In this document: positions 35,348-44,685 of the stretch, one piece after another | How the letters are laid out: every line of letters begins with the position of its first letter | Numbering within the stretch: the stretch's first letter is position 1 | Source of the DNA: CAYJFQ01 sp964369955 | GTDB taxonomy: Bacteria > Bacillota_I > Bacilli_A > Erysipelotrichales > Erysipelotrichaceae | Direction: 5' to 3' | DNA: 64,000 nt | Assembly (NCBI GenBank): GCA_964369955.1 | Contig: CAYJFQ010000007.1 | Coordinates: 1 to 64,000, forward strand | Notes under the pieces: generated by a model | Database searches by the model: none | What the model saw: the letters and a program-made list of their open reading frames with translations, nothing else | What the model was told of the DNA's origin: nothing | Program-made: the position numbers and the translations under genes

Positions 35348-37198
35348 TTATTGTTCAAACTGAGAATTATAAAGATTATAATAGAAACCTTTTTCAGCTA
35401 ATAGCTGTTGGTGATTTCCTTGTTCGATAATATTGCCTTTATCCATAACTAAAATAGTATCTGCATTTCTAATTGTTGATAGGCGATGTGCAATTACAAA
35501 GCTTGTACGATTAGCCATTAGATTATCCATAGCTGATTGAATTAAAGCTTCAGTTCTTGTGTCGACACTACTTGTAGCCTCGTCAAGAATTAGAATCTTA
35601 GGGTCAGCTATAAAAGCTCTAGCGATTGTTAGTAACTGTTTTTGTCCAGCTGAAACATTTGTCGCTTCTTCGTTTAAAACATAGTCATAATTGTTAGGGA
35701 GAGTTCTGATAAAGTTATCAATATGAGCTGCTTTTGCGGCCTCTTTAACTTGTTGGTCAGTCGCTTCTTGATTACCATATTTTAGATTATCTTTGATTGA
35801 GCCATTGTATAACCAAGTGTCTTGAAGTACCATCCCAAATAATTCTCGAAGATCTTCACGGCGATAATCACGAATATCATGTCCTCCCACCATTATACTT
35901 CCACTGTTAACATCATAAAACCTCATTAGTAGTTTTACAATCGTTGTCTTACCAGCTCCTGTTGGACCTACTATTGCGATTTTTTGACCAGCTTTTATTT
36001 TAGATGAGAAGTTTTTAATGATCAATTCATTTTCTTCATATCCAAAACTTACATCTTTAAATTCCACTTCACCTGTAATTCCTTCAATTGAGGCTGGATT
36101 TTCAACATCTTTAATTTCTTCTGTTTCATCTAAGAACTCAAATATTCTTTCTGCGGCTGCAGCCATAGATTGTAATTGGTTTGAAATCTGAGCTGTTTGT
36201 GTGATAGGTTGTTGGAATGAACGTACATATTGTATAAAGGCTTGAATCTCACCTACTGTGATTCTTCCAATAATTGCTAGCCAACCACCTAGTAGACAAA
36301 CTACAACATAACCAATATTTCCGATAAATCCCATCAACGGCATCATTATACCTGAATAGAATTGACTCTTCCAAGCACTACTATACAGTTTTTCGTTATA
36401 TTCATTAAATTTTCTAATTGATTCTTCTTCACCATTAAAAACTTTAACAATTGTATGACCACTGTATGCCTCTTCAACATGACCATTGATTTTACCTAGC
36501 ATTTCTTGTTGTTGTTTGAATTGTTTTTGTGAACGTTTAACGATGAAAGAAATAGATATTAATGAGATAGGAACTACTAATACAGTGACTACTGTCATTT
36601 CTAAACTGATTGTTAACATCATATAAGTAATCCCAATAAGTGTAACTACTGAAGTAATCATTTGTGTTAAGCTTTGGTTTAATGATTGAGTTAATGTATC
36701 GACATCATTAGTAATTCTACTTAAGATATCTCCTGTTGTAGTCTTATCGAAATATTTTAATGGTAATGTATGGATCTTTTCAGAGATGTCTTTTCTTATT
36801 CGATATGCAAAGTTGTTGGCAATTTTTGTCATAATGAATCCTTGGATATATGAGAAAATTGCAGAAATAATATATAGAACTAGTAGGAATAAAATTATAT
36901 TACCGATAGCAGTAAAATCAATGCCTCCTGTTCCTTGCAGTTTTGCAATTATTCCATTATATAACTCAGTAGTCGCATTACCTAAAATCTTAGGACCCAC
37001 AATTGAAAAAATAGTACTAGCGATCGCAAAGACAAATACTACAATAAACGCAAAATAATATTTAGAAAGACGGTTAACTAATTTTTTAAGGGTTCCCTTA
37101 AAATCTTTAGCCTTTTCTCCACCTCTCATCATTGTGCCCATCGGCCCTCCACCTGGACCTTTTTTTGATTGTGCTTGATTATTTTTTTCTTTAGACAT
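35348..37198 (-). CDS. Heterodimeric ABC exporter, subunit with canonical Walker B
   Basis: A 616-residue half-transporter: six membrane helices (about 50-350) and an ATPase domain. Walker A is GPTGAGKTT, Walker B is ILILDEATSSVD with the catalytic Glu, and the switch is AHRLST. The signature is VSAGQ instead of VSGGQ. This change complements the degenerate partner subunit, as in TM287/288 and LmrCD. A glycine-rich cytoplasmic start (residues 12-27) is usual for this group. It overlaps the partner gene by 8 bases. Drug or lipid export is likely. Confidence 0.93.
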   Translation of the reverse strand: MSKEKNNQAQSKKGPGGGPMGTMMRGGEKAKDFKGTLKKLVNRLSKYYFAFIVVFVFAIASTIFSIVGPKILGNATTELYNGIIAKLQGTGGIDFTAIGNIILFLLVLYIISAIFSYIQGFIMTKIANNFAYRIRKDISEKIHTLPLKYFDKTTTGDILSRITNDVDTLTQSLNQSLTQMITSVVTLIGITYMMLTISLEMTVVTVLVVPISLISISFIVKRSQKQFKQQQEMLGKINGHVEEAYSGHTIVKVFNGEEESIRKFNEYNEKLYSSAWKSQFYSGIMMPLMGFIGNIGYVVVCLLGGWLAIIGRITVGEIQAFIQYVRSFQQPITQTAQISNQLQSMAAAAERIFEFLDETEEIKDVENPASIEGITGEVEFKDVSFGYEENELIIKNFSSKIKAGQKIAIVGPTGAGKTTIVKLLMRFYDVNSGSIMVGGHDIRDYRREDLRELFGMVLQDTWLYNGSIKDNLKYGNQEATDQQVKEAAKAAHIDNFIRTLPNNYDYVLNEEATNVSAGQKQLLTIARAFIADPKILILDEATSSVDTRTEALIQSAMDNLMANRTSFVIAHRLSTIRNADTILVMDKGNIIEQGNHQQLLAEKGFYYNLYNSQFEQ

Positions 37199-39380
37199 TT
37201 TCCAACTCCTTCTTGCTTAATTGTGAATAAGCAATTTCTTGATACACTTCACAAGAAGACATTAATTCTTTATGCGTGCCAATCCCCACCATCATTCCAT
37301 CTTCTAATACAATGATTTGATCAGCATCCTTAATAGTACCAATTCTTTGAGCAACAATTATTAAACTCTTATCACCTAATTCTTGTTTTAAAGCTCTTCT
37401 TAAGTTAGCATCTGTCTTAAAATCAAGTGCACTAAAACTATCATCAAAGATAAAGATATCTGGATTCTTAACTAAGGCACGAGCTATTGATAGTCTTTGT
37501 TTTTGGCCACCAGAAACATTTGTTCCACCTTGAGCAATAGGTTCATTGTATTGTTCAGGTTTTTCTGCCACCACATTAGTTGCTTGTGCTATTTCTACTG
37601 CCCTTTCAACAGCTTCATAAGAAGCATCGAGTTTTCCATACTTAAGGTTGCTTTCGATTGTTCCGCTAAATAGAATGCCTTTTTGAGGAACGTAGCCCAA
37701 TTTATCTCTAAGCTCTTTTTGCTTTTGTTCCCTAACGTCAACTCCCCCAACATAGATATGGCCTTCTGTTACATCATAAAGTCGTGGAATTAAACTAACA
37801 AGAGTGCTCTTTCCTGATCCAGTGCCACCAATGATGGCAGTGGTTTCACCTTTTTTAGCTATAAAGCTAATACTCTGTAGAGCATAATCATCACCTTCAC
37901 CATATTTGAAAGAAACATTTCTAAATTCAACCTCTCCAACTTTTTCCTTATTTTCAGGTGTTGGATTAATTGGATCAATGACTGTTAACGGAGTTTCTAA
38001 CACTTCCATAATTCTACCTGCAGAAACAGAAGCTCTTGGCATCATAATAAATACTATTGTAATAAACAGGAATGACATTATGATTGACATTGCATACTGC
38101 ATAAATGCCATCATATCACCAACTTGAATACTTCCGATATCCACTTGATGACTACCAACCCAAACAATTAATAAAGTTATAGCACTCATGATGAAGTTCA
38201 TTGTCGGCATCATTAACGCCATTGCCCGATTAGTAAATAACTGAACTTTAGTTAAATCTAAGTTAGCCTTATCAAAACGTTTTTTCTCATAATCTTCACT
38301 ACCAAATGTACGTACTACCATTAATCCTGTTAAGCTTTCACGAGAAACTAAGTTTACTTTGTCGATTAATTTTTGAATAATTTTAAACTTAGGTAAAACC
38401 AAGACAAACATTGTGCCAATTAAACCAAGCACACAAGTTAAGCCCAATCCGATGATCCAAGTCATACTTGCGTCAGTATTAATTACATTTAATAGCGCAC
38501 CAATACCTAAGATTGGTGCGTAGAAGATAAATCTACTACCCATAACAATTAACATTTGAATCTGTGTAATATCATTACCACTTCTAGTAATTAAACTAGC
38601 GGTTGAGAACTTATTAAATTCTGTATTTGAGAAGTTCTCAACCTTCTCAAATAATTCACCCCTAACATCTTTAGAAATCTTAGCAGCTATTCTAGCGCCA
38701 ATAAAACTAACCGCAATAGCGCAAGCCATACCGCCAAAAGCAACTAACAACATCAAAAATCCTGTTTTAAAGATATAAGTATATTGAATGTTATCAGTAT
38801 TAATTCCAAGCGCTTGATATTCATTTTTAATCATCACAGAACTAGCGCTAGTAATCATTTCTTCATCTAATTTAGTTAAATTAGAATTCAATTGTTCAAG
38901 CATCATTGCACTCGATTGAGGATCTGCATTCTCTAAGGTTTCAAAGAAATCAGTCCCTTCAGGTAAGTTAGGTATACCTTGAGTTTTAATCGACTCAACA
39001 ACCATTAATTTTTTTCCAATAACTAGTCCTAAATCAGAATTTACATTATCAGGATCATTTAATAAATAAATGTCTTGATTTTCAAGTTCTGGGTACTTTT
39101 CTAGATATTCAGGATTTCCCTTTTGGATTAAAGAATAATTATCTTCAATCATTTTAATTTCATTTTCATTACTTATTAACTTAATATCTTCAACTAACTC
39201 GGACCTTATCGCAATAGGTACTTCTTCAGTAATACCTGACATTTGGATCCCGTTATTTACGATGTCAGACATATAATCAGGAAGTTTTAAGTCAAAATTA
39301 GCTTGTCCAAATAATAAGATAATAATTAAAAGAAAAGAAAACCAATAACGTTTACCAAATCTTCTTAATAGTTTAATCAT
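37191..39380 (-). CDS. Heterodimeric ABC exporter, degenerate-site subunit with large extracellular insert
   Basis: A 729-residue partner half-transporter. Walker A is GGTGSGKST, the signature VSGGQKQRL is canonical, but Walker B reads IFIFDD (Asp instead of catalytic Glu) and the switch His is Gln (VAQRIGT). These are marks of the non-hydrolysing site. An acidic insert of about 155 residues (about 48-200) sits between helices 1 and 2 and would be outside the cell. It contains many Asn/Asp/Glu and no recognised domain. The gene overlaps marR at its start and the other half at its end. Confidence 0.93.
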   Translation of the reverse strand: MIKLLRRFGKRYWFSFLLIIILLFGQANFDLKLPDYMSDIVNNGIQMSGITEEVPIAIRSELVEDIKLISNENEIKMIEDNYSLIQKGNPEYLEKYPELENQDIYLLNDPDNVNSDLGLVIGKKLMVVESIKTQGIPNLPEGTDFFETLENADPQSSAMMLEQLNSNLTKLDEEMITSASSVMIKNEYQALGINTDNIQYTYIFKTGFLMLLVAFGGMACAIAVSFIGARIAAKISKDVRGELFEKVENFSNTEFNKFSTASLITRSGNDITQIQMLIVMGSRFIFYAPILGIGALLNVINTDASMTWIIGLGLTCVLGLIGTMFVLVLPKFKIIQKLIDKVNLVSRESLTGLMVVRTFGSEDYEKKRFDKANLDLTKVQLFTNRAMALMMPTMNFIMSAITLLIVWVGSHQVDIGSIQVGDMMAFMQYAMSIIMSFLFITIVFIMMPRASVSAGRIMEVLETPLTVIDPINPTPENKEKVGEVEFRNVSFKYGEGDDYALQSISFIAKKGETTAIIGGTGSGKSTLVSLIPRLYDVTEGHIYVGGVDVREQKQKELRDKLGYVPQKGILFSGTIESNLKYGKLDASYEAVERAVEIAQATNVVAEKPEQYNEPIAQGGTNVSGGQKQRLSIARALVKNPDIFIFDDSFSALDFKTDANLRRALKQELGDKSLIIVAQRIGTIKDADQIIVLEDGMMVGIGTHKELMSSCEVYQEIAYSQLSKKELENV

Positions 39381-39837
39381 TTAATTTCTCCTTCATTTCA
39401 TCAATATATTTACGATATCCTAGTGAATCATTTAATTCTTGAAAGAAAGATAATAGTTCTTGAGATTTCTCAATCCCCAACTTATCAATCAACATCATGT
39501 AACGATCAATACCTCTTTCTTGTAGTGTTTCTATAACCTCATTGCCTTTTTTTGTTAACATAACCTCAACAACTCTGCGATCAGTTTTAGAGGTTTCTCG
39601 AGTTATTAGTTCTTTATTAAATAAACTATCGAGAGTTTGAGTAATTGTAGAGGGAGCTAATCCAACAATTTTACGAATTTGATTAACCTTTAAAACACCT
39701 TCTTCTTTTAGATTAAACAAGATAAACATTTGTAGTGGTCGTAATTTAATTCCTAAATGTTCTATTCTTTCAATCTTAGTTCCTGTATTAAAGATTGAAA
39801 ATTCATTCATAATCTTTTTAGTTAGTTCTCTTTTCAT
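39373..39837 (-). CDS. MarR family transcriptional regulator
   Basis: A 154-residue winged-helix repressor of the MarR family. The recognition region VNQIRKIVGLAPSTITQTLDSL is followed by the wing ITRETSKTDRRVVEVMLTKKG with the conserved DRR. It is cotranscribed with the ABC exporter pair it most likely controls (8-base overlap). An inverted repeat at its promoter is the probable autoregulatory operator. The inducer is unknown, probably a transported toxic compound. Confidence 0.93.
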   Translation of the reverse strand: MKRELTKKIMNEFSIFNTGTKIERIEHLGIKLRPLQMFILFNLKEEGVLKVNQIRKIVGLAPSTITQTLDSLFNKELITRETSKTDRRVVEVMLTKKGNEVIETLQERGIDRYMMLIDKLGIEKSQELLSFFQELNDSLGYRKYIDEMKEKLND

Positions 39838-39850
39838 AGATTCTCCTTAT

Positions 39851-39880
39851 TTCGTAATAATCAATATTTCATAAAACGAA
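39851..39880. promoter_or_regulatory. Candidate MarR operator
   Basis: An imperfect inverted repeat with TTCGT at one end and ACGAA at the other (10 of 15 positions match between half-sites), just downstream of the -10 box and covering the likely transcription start. The position fits repression of the marR-ABC operon. Confidence 0.5.
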
Positions 39881-39883
39881 TTA

Positions 39884-39912
39884 ATATTAACATAAAAATA
39901 TCTTGATGTAAA
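39884..39912 (-). promoter_or_regulatory. Promoter of the marR-ABC exporter operon
   Basis: The minus strand reads TTTACA (39907-39912), a 17-base spacer and TAATAT (39884-39889). Transcription would begin near 39877, inside the candidate MarR operator. Confidence 0.75.
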
Positions 39913-39928
39913 TAAACTGAAGATAAAC

Positions 39929-39956
39929 AAAAAAAGAGAATCTTTAGATTCTCTTT
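39929..39956 (-). terminator. Terminator of the acetyltransferase-lipoprotein operon
   Basis: A 10-bp stem (39933-39942 with 39947-39956), loop TTTA and seven T on the minus strand. It overlaps the lipoprotein stop and precedes the marR promoter. Confidence 0.9.
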
Positions 39957-40230
39957 ACTCGCTAATTGACAGAACATTTATTTGCAGAGGGTAGCCTTCC
40001 CTCACTGTGCCATCATACTCTACCACAATGATATCTCCCACTTTATAGCTTTCTGAAATAATAATACTAACCCTGTCACCAGAGTTTAATATCTCACTAC
40101 CTTCTAAAGGAATAATGATTGCACTTTTATCTTCGATAGATTCGATAGTGGCTGTAAAATAAAGGCTTTCTTCCTCTTTATTACATCCGAATATCAATAA
40201 AATACATAATATTAATAGTGTTCTCTTCAT
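39955..40230 (-). CDS. Small lipoprotein, DUF3221-like
   Basis: A 91-residue predicted lipoprotein. The signal peptide ends in the lipobox LLIFGC (Cys16), and the mature part is a small beta-rich domain (TATIESIEDKSAIIIPLEGS, then VGDIIVVEYDG). This resembles DUF3221-type OB-like lipoproteins, though the match is from memory of the pattern. It overlaps the Vat-like gene by 4 bases (ATGA). Function unknown. Confidence 0.6.
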   Translation of the reverse strand: MKRTLLILCILLIFGCNKEEESLYFTATIESIEDKSAIIIPLEGSEILNSGDRVSIIISESYKVGDIIVVEYDGTVREGYPLQINVLSISE

Positions 40231-40874
40231 AATTTGTTACCCAACAACTTAAGCAACTCTGTTTTAACTTCTTCAATATTATTGTTAGTAAGAAGAGGGA
40301 TAAGTTCATTTACTTCTTCAACAGATTTATCCCACCACTTAAATTCATCCAATAGCTTAATCAACTGGTCATCAAATCTATTTCTAATTATCTTTGCAGG
40401 ATTACCTGCCGCAATTGTGTAAGCAGGAATATCACTTGCGACCATCGAATTTGTGCCAATTATTGCACCATTGCCAATTTTAACTCCTGGCATTATCGTA
40501 GCATCTTGTCCGATCCAAACATCATTTCCAATGATAGTTTCACCTTTTAATGGAAATTTGGTTAATGGCGGAACCTTTTGTGTCCATCCTTCAAAAATAT
40601 AAAATGGGAAGGTTGAAACACAATTCATTTGATGATTTGCGCCATTCATTATAAAATTAACCCCTGCAGCTATCTGACAATATTTACCAATAATTAATTT
40701 ATCACCATAAAAATCATAATGATGAGTAACATGACTTTCAAAATCTATATCTGAAATATAAGTAAAATCTCCAACGATGATATTTTTGTTGGTTATGGTT
40801 GGTTTGACATATGTTACATAGTCGATATCTTTAACAGGGTGTATAATATCGGAATTTGGTAATTTATCTTTCAT
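40227..40874 (-). CDS. Vat-type (xenobiotic) O-acetyltransferase
   Basis: A 215-residue left-handed beta-helix acetyltransferase. Its central segment, with IMNGANH around the catalytic His, ETIIGNDVWIG, IMPGVKIGNGAIIG and the later FKWWD, is very close to the Vat streptogramin A acetyltransferases and more distantly to CatB. It would transfer acetyl from acetyl-CoA to a hydroxyl on an antibiotic or a cell metabolite. There is no ribosome site before the ATG, and the upstream stop is 1 base away, so it is coupled. Chromosomal Vat-like genes do not always confer resistance. Confidence 0.85.
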   Translation of the reverse strand: MKDKLPNSDIIHPVKDIDYVTYVKPTITNKNIIVGDFTYISDIDFESHVTHHYDFYGDKLIIGKYCQIAAGVNFIMNGANHQMNCVSTFPFYIFEGWTQKVPPLTKFPLKGETIIGNDVWIGQDATIMPGVKIGNGAIIGTNSMVASDIPAYTIAAGNPAKIIRNRFDDQLIKLLDEFKWWDKSVEEVNELIPLLTNNNIEEVKTELLKLLGNKL

Positions 40875-40875
40875 A

Positions 40876-41250
40876 TTATTTGTTTCTAACTACTAGCTTT
40901 AAATCTTTACTAACATATAATTCTCTTTTCTTCTTTGCCATAAAAAAGAAAGTTAAATAAACTCCAATTAGAACTATCCATTGAGCAATAAACATTGGAA
41001 CAATATAATTATTTAATACTGAGTCCATATAATTGGCCATAATACCTAAGACACTTGTACCAAGTAGAACCCAAATTAAAGGACTAACATACTTCATCAT
41101 CTTTTCAATTTTTTCACGTTCAATAGAATTAGTAACTTTCATTTCAACAATATTTTTACATTTTGAACACTTGAAAGTTGATTCACCAATTAATTTAAAG
41201 AACCCTACCTTTTTACCACAGACAGGACATACCATTATTTTCTTTTCCAT
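40876..41250 (-). CDS. Zinc-ribbon membrane protein, unknown
   Basis: The protein (124 residues) has an N-terminal zinc ribbon (Cys8, Cys11, Cys28, Cys31; CPVC and CSKC) and two membrane helices (about 55-75 and 84-106), with a basic C-terminal tail. The ribbon would be cytoplasmic. An AGAGG site precedes the ATG. It lies directly upstream of the Vat-like gene. No function can be given. Confidence 0.7.
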   Translation of the reverse strand: MEKKIMVCPVCGKKVGFFKLIGESTFKCSKCKNIVEMKVTNSIEREKIEKMMKYVSPLIWVLLGTSVLGIMANYMDSVLNNYIVPMFIAQWIVLIGVYLTFFFMAKKKRELYVSKDLKLVVRNK

Positions 41251-41285
41251 AAATTATACCTCTGATTAAATTATAACATAATTGA

Positions 41286-41951
41286 TTAGTAGTACTCTTC
41301 ACCATCTTCACAAATTTCATAACCAAACTCTTCCGCTAAAGATGCAAAACCTTCCTCGCCATAATCATAGACATCAATCATGTAACAATCGCCATTCTTA
41401 AATTTCTCAATACCTGCCAACGAAACTCCAGGCTCAAAATATTTATACTCAATCTCTACATCTGGAAAAATACTTGATAGCTTTTCAATAACCGGAGTCG
41501 CTGGTGACCAAGCAGTTTCAAATTCTATTATCTCATTATTTGAATAAATGTTTGATGGTTGCCATTTGGTGCCCCAATTCTCAATGCTCCACTCATACCA
41601 ATCGCCACAGTTATTATAATCTATGCGGTTTTGAACGATGCGAGCCCCTAATGAAACGTTGATTTTCTTTTCATTTTCCCATTTCTCAATAAGGTTAGGG
41701 ATTTCTTCGATCTTAACTTTTTCACGGTCGGCTAACCATCTTAAGTGACTAGTTATTATTCGATCTTTAAGATAAATAGCTACTGCTTCACTAGCAAATG
41801 AAAGACTTCCTCTTTCTGTATTTAAGATTGAAGGTGGCATAGGAATAACATTAGAGAAGTCAAATTCTCTCTCTTGGCTTTTAATGAAGTTTAATAATTT
41901 TTTAGTTTCTTTCCCTTTAAGTGTTAACTTGTTTTGACAATAATTAGGCAT
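41286..41951 (-). CDS. YubB-like ferredoxin-fold domain protein
   Basis: A 221-residue protein starting MPNYCQNKLTLKG, the signature of the YubB ferredoxin-like domain (also known from DUF1281 proteins on plasmids). It contains the typical DWYEWSIENWGTKW and AWSPATPVI segments. It is acidic and soluble. Such proteins are of unknown function and often occur on mobile DNA or plasmids, yet this copy lies in an ordinary chromosomal setting. GAGAGG precedes the ATG. Confidence 0.8.
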   Translation of the reverse strand: MPNYCQNKLTLKGKETKKLLNFIKSQEREFDFSNVIPMPPSILNTERGSLSFASEAVAIYLKDRIITSHLRWLADREKVKIEEIPNLIEKWENEKKINVSLGARIVQNRIDYNNCGDWYEWSIENWGTKWQPSNIYSNNEIIEFETAWSPATPVIEKLSSIFPDVEIEYKYFEPGVSLAGIEKFKNGDCYMIDVYDYGEEGFASLAEEFGYEICEDGEEYY

Positions 41952-42001
41952 TTATAATCCTCTCTTTCACTTATTTATAGTAAAGAATTAATAAATGTCC
42001 T

Positions 42002-42028
42002 AAAAAAGCATCCAAAATTTGGATGCTT
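42002..42028 (-). terminator. Terminator of the long pth-to-ppaC gene run
   Basis: An 11-bp stem (42006-42016 with 42018-42028; in practice an AT-rich tip loop) followed by six T on the minus strand, overlapping the ppaC stop codon. Confidence 0.9.
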
Positions 42029-43673
42029 ATAAATTCTTTAATACTTGTAGATATTTTGACAACATTGGAATAACTTGTTGTTTTCTTGAGATGATTTTTG
42101 GCAAGAATAATAATTCATCTTCCAAAACAATGTTCTTAGCAAAAGCATCAGTAAATAAGTGGGCTTGCTTACCAACAATCATTAAGTAAGACCCGCTTCC
42201 ATCTACTAAACTAAATAACATAGCTACTAGATCTAAACGATTTGCCAAACAATAACTATCCATATATGTAGATACTACTCGTTTTACATCAGTAATATCA
42301 TCACGTGATTGGATATTTACTTGTCCGATTCCGACACGATAAGAACTAATATTGAAAGTCTTGATGTCATTGTTAACAATCTCGCTTGCACTCTTACCTT
42401 TTAATGAAGCGCTAATATTTAGTATTAGTTGTGCTAATGCTTCAACTTCTACGCCACAGATTTTAGATAGTTTTTCTGCTTGGAGATGGTCTTTCTTAGT
42501 GCAGGTTGGAGATTTAAAATTCATAGTATCTGAAATGATGGCACTTAACATAATACCAGCATTGGCTTTATCAATCTCAATCCCATTTTCTTCATATAGT
42601 CCAGAAACAATTGTGCATGAACTGCCACATATCTCATTTCTAAAGAAAACTGGTAAATCTGTTTGAATGTCTCCTAGACGGTGATGGTCGATAATTTCAA
42701 TGACTTCTGCTTCCTCAACACCTTCAATACTTTGAGATTTTTCATTATGATCGATTAAAATAATTTTCTTCTTAGTTGCATTTAATAGATGGTATCGTGA
42801 TATTAGTCCCACTATACGATGTTGATTGTCAATAACTGGATACTGTCTAAAACGACTTTTAATAATTTCTTCTTTAACATCATCTAAATAATCGTAAAGG
42901 TTGAAAGAGATTAAATCACTTGTCATTATATGACCAATCGGTATTGCCTGGGTAATAGTTTGAGCTACTCCGATTAAGTCAAGTGGAGTACATATTAAAC
43001 AGCAATCATTTTCTTGAGCTAATTGAATAATATCGTCATCAAAAGTTTTTGCTTTACAGGCAATAACTAAAGCAGCCCTTGCCTTTATAGCTTTGATTTG
43101 CGTTTCTTTACGAGTTGAGGTAATCGCAATGCGCTTCCCAAACTCTTCTTCAGTTAATCCTCCCAATGTGCTAGAGGCAATTAATACTTGTCCAACCGTT
43201 GAATAGTTATCAACCGCATGACAAATGCGCCCTTGTAATACTGCTGCAATATTATTAAGTGGAGTCATTTGTAAATACTCATAATTTCCCGAACTTAATG
43301 ATAATAGAGCATTTGTAATATTTGTGATCGAAGCTAGACCTTGCATAAAACCTTCTTCAGTTACAACTACTGCAACATTCTTATTGTTGACAATCATCTT
43401 GTGCCAAACTTCCTTAATTGGTTCATCTACCAAGGCAATGATCGGGTCATCAATATCAATGTCATTAATTGTTGGTTTAATATCATATTTCAACATTGGA
43501 GGGTCAACCTTGAAATAATCTAGGACAAACTTTGTTTCTGAATTTAGATTACCTAACCTGATCGCTTGTGCATCAATCCCTAGTTTTCTCTTGAGGTTTG
43601 CATAGGCCAAAGCAGAACAAATAGAATCAGTATCCGGATTTCTATGTCCTGTTATATAAATTGTATTTTCCAT
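42027..43673 (-). CDS. ppaC: CBS-domain manganese-dependent inorganic pyrophosphatase
   Basis: A 548-residue family II pyrophosphatase, Mn/Co-dependent. The DHH core starts TGHRNPDTDSICSALAYANLK and includes DHHRLGD; a DHHA2 domain forms the C terminus. Inserted in the middle are a CBS pair (about 70-130 and 245-300) with a DRTGG-like region between (about 185-245). CBS-PPases are controlled by adenine nucleotides. GGTGAG precedes the ATG 19 bases after the lysozyme gene. It clears pyrophosphate from biosynthesis; its presence at the end of an envelope gene set may be incidental. Confidence 0.93.
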   Translation of the reverse strand: MENTIYITGHRNPDTDSICSALAYANLKRKLGIDAQAIRLGNLNSETKFVLDYFKVDPPMLKYDIKPTINDIDIDDPIIALVDEPIKEVWHKMIVNNKNVAVVVTEEGFMQGLASITNITNALLSLSSGNYEYLQMTPLNNIAAVLQGRICHAVDNYSTVGQVLIASSTLGGLTEEEFGKRIAITSTRKETQIKAIKARAALVIACKAKTFDDDIIQLAQENDCCLICTPLDLIGVAQTITQAIPIGHIMTSDLISFNLYDYLDDVKEEIIKSRFRQYPVIDNQHRIVGLISRYHLLNATKKKIILIDHNEKSQSIEGVEEAEVIEIIDHHRLGDIQTDLPVFFRNEICGSSCTIVSGLYEENGIEIDKANAGIMLSAIISDTMNFKSPTCTKKDHLQAEKLSKICGVEVEALAQLILNISASLKGKSASEIVNNDIKTFNISSYRVGIGQVNIQSRDDITDVKRVVSTYMDSYCLANRLDLVAMLFSLVDGSGSYLMIVGKQAHLFTDAFAKNIVLEDELLFLPKIISRKQQVIPMLSKYLQVLKNL

Positions 43674-43692
43674 TTTACTATCTCACCATCTT

Positions 43693-44685
43693 CTATTGTT
43701 GGTATCCTTTAAAACTAATATTTAAATCTACTGAAGTCTCAATGCCTTCAACTTTCCCACCATCAGTATATTGATAATAACTAACATCATATGGCCATGT
43801 ATAATAATCCCAGTTTGCATACCAAACACCATACTGAATAACTTCACTTAATTCTAAACGTTCCATAAACCATTTTGCATTCCCATAAACTAAAGGCTTA
43901 TGCCCTTTTTCAATAATGCGGTCGCAGAAAGCTTTAGTAATTGCCACACGTTCTTCAACAGTTAAATCTTTCATACGATTATCACTACCACTAACATCTT
44001 CCATATCAAAAGCTATTTCTAAATCAACATCATAATCAGAGATTTGACTTAAAACATAATCTGCCTCAGCAACTGCTTCTTTTTCGTTTTTAGCGCCTGA
44101 GAAGAAATAAACACCCACAGGTACGCCCGCATCATTAGCTCCAGACATATTATCATGGAAGTGTCCATCTAAATAAATAGTTCCACTAGCATAACCACGA
44201 TAACCAACTCTCACAAAAGCATATTCGATGCCATCTTTACCAACTTCATTCCAATCAATATATCCTTGATGTTCAGAAACATCAATGCCCGTTGAACTAA
44301 CAAATCCAGTGTCATCTTTGTAAACTAAACGATTATCGACAAAAGTAAAGTTATCTTCATTTTCATCCATGCCAAAAGGGGTAGTTGTAATATTGTTGTC
44401 AATTTCCGCAAACTCTACACCTTGATATCCGTAATAAACAAAATGCTCTGGATGATATTTTTGAGAAAATCTAATGATCGATTCATATCTTTTCGCATAT
44501 TCCACAAAATCATTCTTTGGAATGATAATGTTATTCTCATTAGTTAAATAAATTAGATTATTTAAACGTGCAATCTCTCCATCTTTACTTTCTTTATATT
44601 TAAAAATAAAAACCACTGCTCCGATTAAACATAAAACTAATAGTACACACACAACCTTTAATAAAATGTTTTTTCTTGTTCTCAC
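43693..44685 (-). CDS. GH25 lysozyme (membrane-anchored)
   Basis: A 330-residue muramidase with an N-terminal membrane anchor (about 7-29). A GH25 domain lies at about 135-325: GIDVSEHQGYIDW, VRVGYRG, PVGVYFFS and AFDMED contain the conserved Asp/Glu residues. It would cleave the peptidoglycan glycan backbone outside the cell. It shares one base with the stop of the small membrane protein upstream and belongs to the DUF4358-MBOAT-DHHW group. A role in remodelling during surface polymer attachment is an inference. Confidence 0.9.
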   Translation of the reverse strand: MRTRKNILLKVVCVLLVLCLIGAVVFIFKYKESKDGEIARLNNLIYLTNENNIIIPKNDFVEYAKRYESIIRFSQKYHPEHFVYYGYQGVEFAEIDNNITTTPFGMDENEDNFTFVDNRLVYKDDTGFVSSTGIDVSEHQGYIDWNEVGKDGIEYAFVRVGYRGYASGTIYLDGHFHDNMSGANDAGVPVGVYFFSGAKNEKEAVAEADYVLSQISDYDVDLEIAFDMEDVSGSDNRMKDLTVEERVAITKAFCDRIIEKGHKPLVYGNAKWFMERLELSEVIQYGVWYANWDYYTWPYDVSYYQYTDGGKVEGIETSVDLNISFKGYQQ

